Part shown: in pieces, positions 5,100 to 6,947 of the stretch
How the letters are laid out: the number at the start of each line of letters is the position of its first letter
How positions within the stretch are numbered: position 1 is the first letter of the stretch
DNA from: CAZXCQ01 sp964639275
Lineage (GTDB): Bacteria; Desulfobacterota; DSM-4660; Desulfatiglandales; Desulfatiglandaceae
Assembly (NCBI GenBank): GCA_964639275.1
Contig: CAZXCQ010000314.1
Coordinates: 1 to 6,947, forward strand
Length of the DNA: 6,947 nt
Reading direction: 5' to 3'
Made by a program: the position numbers and the translations under genes
The notes under the pieces: generated by a model
The model's input: the letters and a program-made list of their open reading frames with translations, nothing else
Told to the model about the DNA's origin: nothing
The model's database searches: none

Positions 5100-6200
5100 T
5101 CAAGTCTCCGGCCGCAAACGGGTCTTTGGAAAGATTCCCAAATGCCTTGCCTCCTGGCAAAACCAGAAGGGCGCCCAGAGGTCTCTGCCGCCGTAGTAGT
5201 TCTGGGCGATACAGCCTCCCAGGCAAAGGCCCTTTATGACACATTCACTACAGACCCCCTCCAGGCGAGCGGGGAGGCCCTCACGGAGCTCACGAAGTAC
5301 CCGATCATTATTCCATACATCCGCCAAACTATTATGGGCTGCATGTCCAAAGACAAGCTCGGGTACTGTCTCGCCAATCCCACACAGTGCATAGGACCCA
5401 TCCGCCAGGACACCAAGGATGCCGAGAATCCCGCAGACCCCGCATCCACTCCCGTTGCCGGAGAAAATCCTTCCCAGGGCCCGAAAGGCCAGCGCATGAT
5501 CAAAGTGGAGGGTCAGATGGGTTGAAGCGGAAAGGGTGTTTTCAACCCACTGACCCAGCTCCACAATCTCCGCTACACCGAGGGCCTCGCCCGACTGGTG
5601 CATCTGCTTGCCCCTGGAGGTGGGCTGCAAGACATTAAACTTGACAGAACCTGCCCCCAGAGATTCGGCCAGTCGAACCAGTTCCTCGAGCTGGTCTTTG
5701 TTGCGTCGCGTCATGGTCATGATTATCTGGGGGTTTAGGCCTGCGTTTGCCAGGTTTCGGATACCCGCCTTGGCCTCCTCAAAACAACCCGGGACACCCC
5801 GGAGCCACTCGTGTGTTTCCGCGTCTGATGCGTCGAGACTCACCGCCACAAATGGGTTCTTGCAGGCTGCCATCTCCCGGGCAAGGTCCTTTGAGCAGAG
5901 GAGGCCATTGGTCTCCATCGACAGTTTGAGGTCGTTTGCCCTGACCTCCCTAAGGATTCCGTGGATCCGGGGATGAACCAACGGTTCTCCCCCGGTCAAC
6001 TTGACGGTGGAAAGCCCCAGGGGTCTGGCCTGTTGGATTATGGATCTGAAAAGCTTGAGAGACAGATAGGGATAGGTGTCGCCTCCGCCTTGGTATTTCG
6101 GGGCAATCCAGCAGTGACGACACCGGAGGTTACACCCCTCGGTCAGGTAAAAGTAGATCTGGCGCAGGGGATATCGCCTATCTTCTTGCTCTCCGGTCAT
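5100..6200 (-). CDS. scmF: SynChlorMet cassette radical SAM/SPASM peptide-modifying enzyme ScmF
   Basis: This second radical SAM maturase has 366 residues and is distinct from ScmE. C23-x3-C27-x2-C30 binds the catalytic 4Fe-4S cluster; GGEP is at 70-73, METNG at 95-99, and the barrel continues to about 235. The SPASM region has C253-x2-C256, C273, then C317-x2-C320-x5-C326-x3-C330 and C348. A long G-I-L-G-I-L-G-V-L-A-D-G-S-Y stretch and CGIGETVPELVFGHAA match my recollection of ScmF. The protein ends in a short basic tail. Its ATG overlaps the scmD stop (ATGA, 6200-6197), so translation of the two is coupled and a stoichiometric carrier-enzyme pair is likely. The extra C253 and C256 give it one more ligand pair than ScmE, which suggests a different auxiliary cluster geometry or a different reaction on ScmA. 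The reaction itself is not deducible from the sequence. Confidence 0.93.
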   Translation of the reverse strand: MTGEQEDRRYPLRQIYFYLTEGCNLRCRHCWIAPKYQGGGDTYPYLSLKLFRSIIQQARPLGLSTVKLTGGEPLVHPRIHGILREVRANDLKLSMETNGLLCSKDLAREMAACKNPFVAVSLDASDAETHEWLRGVPGCFEEAKAGIRNLANAGLNPQIIMTMTRRNKDQLEELVRLAESLGAGSVKFNVLQPTSRGKQMHQSGEALGVAEIVELGQWVENTLSASTHLTLHFDHALAFRALGRIFSGNGSGCGVCGILGILGVLADGSYALCGIGETVPELVFGHAAHNSLADVWNNDRVLRELREGLPARLEGVCSECVIKGLCLGGCIAQNYYGGRDLWAPFWFCQEARHLGIFPKTRLRPET

Positions 6201-6475
6201 GTTCCAACCAGTCCCCGTTCGGCCAGACCCTGGATAAAATCCCTCACATGATCTTTGGCCTCATCCGGGACTGCCTCAAAGTTGGTCTGCAATTCTCTTA
6301 AGATGTCTTCTAACTTATGGGAGCCATCAAGGTGATTCCAAACAAATACGCCAATCGGATTGAGTCCCAGGGTATCCCCTGAATCAGGATCGAACAGGAT
6401 GGCCCAGTCATCAAACTCCTCCCGAAGTACGATCGACGGATTGGCAATCGGCCTGTCTTTTGGTCCTATTTCCAT
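6197..6475 (-). CDS. scmD: SynChlorMet cassette PqqD-type peptide carrier ScmD
   Basis: ScmD has 92 residues, the usual PqqD size. The order is N-terminal strand P12-S-I-V-L-R-E-E-F, strand W24-A-I-L-F-D-P-D-S-G-D, the G37-L-N-P-I-G-V-F-V-W helix typical of PqqD-like proteins, then two helices (54-66, 69-88) ending A-E-R-G-L-V-G. This is the RiPP recognition element that binds a precursor leader and delivers it to a radical SAM enzyme. The start ATG at 6475 follows GGAGG by 6 nt. The gene shares four bases with scmF, pointing to ScmF as its direct partner. Unlike ScmB it has no signal sequence and should be cytoplasmic. Confidence 0.92.
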   Translation of the reverse strand: MEIGPKDRPIANPSIVLREEFDDWAILFDPDSGDTLGLNPIGVFVWNHLDGSHKLEDILRELQTNFEAVPDEAKDHVRDFIQGLAERGLVGT

Positions 6476-6491
6476 TTCCTGCCTCCACGTC

Positions 6492-6631
6492 CGTCACTCC
6501 AGCGAACCCCGGATCAGAGCCTGTCCCGGACCGGATCCGGGATCCGAGGCAGGGGCGGGAGTCCAGAAACGATTAATTCCACTGGTTCCCGCCGGAGTTT
6601 ATCCCGTAGCTGATACGGGGCCGGAATGACG
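6492..6631. repeat. 140-bp palindromic intergenic repeat with CGTCA-TCC ends (MITE/REP-like)
   Basis: The ends are inverted: CGTCACTCCAGC at 6492-6503, and CGTCATTCCGGC on the other strand from 6631, with 10 of 12 matching. Inside are three hairpins: CCCGGA (6525-6530) with TCCGGG (6536-6541); GGCGGGA (6554-6560) with TCCCGCC (6587-6593), flanked inward by CCAG and CTGG; and CCCGTA (6603-6608) with TACGGG (6614-6619). Ends of this kind mark a dispersed non-coding repeat common between genes in deltaproteobacteria, which is my recollection. No reading frame is supported. It ends 17 bp upstream of scmD, so it would lie in the scmD mRNA leader. Confidence 0.7.
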
Positions 6632-6866
6632 AAAAGGAATGATTTGTGGGTTCTTACGCGTTCATCATTATTAAGATCAGACCTCCTGACACAGATCTTG
6701 ACGCAATGTTACATCCTGACGGGTGGCTGACCCGGAAAGCCGCAAAAATCGGACATCGCAATTTGAATTTTCTGGAGTGACGTATCATCAATTTTTCCGC
6801 TCAAACGAATCACGCAATCAGGAACGACGGGCTTCTCGCCGCCTATGTCAGGAGATCTGAAGATAC
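6632..6866. other. Non-coding stretch between the repeat and the scmD promoter
   Basis: I see no supported gene, RNA or terminator in these 235 bp. Two short opposed frames (44 and 34 codons) overlap here without recognisable products. If the promoter at 6867-6894 is used, this stretch is transcribed as part of a leader of about 385 nt before scmD. Confidence 0.5.
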
Positions 6867-6894
6867 ATTATAACATCTCAAAAAACAGGGGCAA
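6867..6894 (-). promoter_or_regulatory. Candidate sigma-70 promoter for scmD-scmF
   Basis: On the minus strand TTGCCC (6894-6889, four of six), a 16-bp spacer and a perfect TATAAT (6872-6867) are present. An A8 run lies about 19 bp farther upstream (6920-6913), where an UP element could be. Initiation near 6860 would make a leader of about 385 nt. A closer promoter hidden in the leader cannot be excluded. Confidence 0.5.
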
Positions 6895-6900
6895 AGGTGT

Positions 6901-6932
6901 GGCATGGGGGTCTTTTTTTTCTTCCACATGCC
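6901..6932. repeat. Small inverted repeat flanking a T8 run
   Basis: GGCATG (6901-6906) and CATGCC (6927-6932) are complementary around a 20-nt loop holding T8 (6913-6920). It lies just upstream of the minus-strand promoter candidate. It could be a binding site or a weak plus-strand structure. The window ends soon after, so no gene can be tied to it. Confidence 0.3.
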
Positions 6933-6947
6933 TCTAATAGGGGGCCC

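Noticed and set aside
4989..5525. 178-codon plus-strand frame
   Set aside because: It is antisense to the 3' part of scmF and to the scmB promoter gap. The protein has no domain signs, whereas scmF is intact across the same bases.
6646..6780. 44-codon plus-strand frame starting GTG with AAGGA 8-9 nt upstream
   Set aside because: The product is unrecognisable, it overlaps an opposed short frame, and the AAGGA is the edge of the palindromic repeat. Chance is the likelier reading.
6709..6813. 34-codon minus-strand frame starting GTG in the scmD leader
   Set aside because: It has no ribosome binding site and no recognised homologue. It looks mildly protein-like and could be a decayed gene fragment, but that cannot be supported.

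Overview
The window carries a nearly complete radical-SAM RiPP (ribosomally made, modified peptide) cluster. It matches what I know as the SynChlorMet (Scm) cassette, named for its patchy occurrence in Syntrophobacter-type deltaproteobacteria, Chlorobi and methanogenic archaea. The recognised parts are two SPASM radical SAM enzymes (ScmE, ScmF), a PqqD-type peptide carrier (ScmD), a second PqqD-like protein with a Tat-type signal (ScmB), an HPr-kinase-like ATPase (ScmC) and a cysteine-repeat precursor peptide (ScmA). Beside scmE lies a PF14907-type nucleotidyltransferase. The cassette type, strong Shine-Dalgarno sites, GTG starts, sigma-70-like promoters and an intergenic CGTCATTCC-ended palindromic repeat all suggest a bacterium of the Desulfobacterota (syntrophic or sulfate-reducing deltaproteobacteria). 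This placement is an inference.

Layout. Positions 39-70 hold four copies of an 8-bp unit. A plus-strand gene (107-727) encodes a single-pass membrane protein whose C-terminal half is seven 17-residue repeats; its link to the cluster is unknown. After a 166-bp gap come scmE (894-2006) and the nucleotidyltransferase (2013-3191), 6 bp apart on the plus strand. The minus-strand arm runs the other way: scmD (6475-6197), scmF (6200-5100, overlapping scmD by ATGA), a 97-bp gap with a promoter and a terminator-like inverted repeat, then scmB (4998-4579), scmC (4505-3594) and scmA (3579-3199). The two arms converge with only 7 bp between stop codons. The rightmost 470 bp holds a 140-bp palindromic repeat, a candidate promoter for scmD, and no gene I can support.

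Proposed working model. ScmA has a leader with a Y-x-x-P-x-L-x-x-x-G motif followed by nine Cys-Lys-x-Gly repeats. PqqD-like ScmD (and perhaps ScmB) would bind the leader and present the repeats to ScmE and ScmF, each carrying an S-adenosylmethionine-cleaving Fe-S cluster plus SPASM clusters. Thioether formation at the cysteines is a reasonable guess. ScmC could phosphorylate Ser/Thr in the repeats, and the nucleotidyltransferase could add a nucleotide or act on that phosphate, as kinase/nucleotidyltransferase pairs are thought to do in some lasso-peptide clusters. No transporter or leader peptidase is visible, so export and maturation genes are outside the window or absent. The chemistry is inferred, not shown by the sequence.
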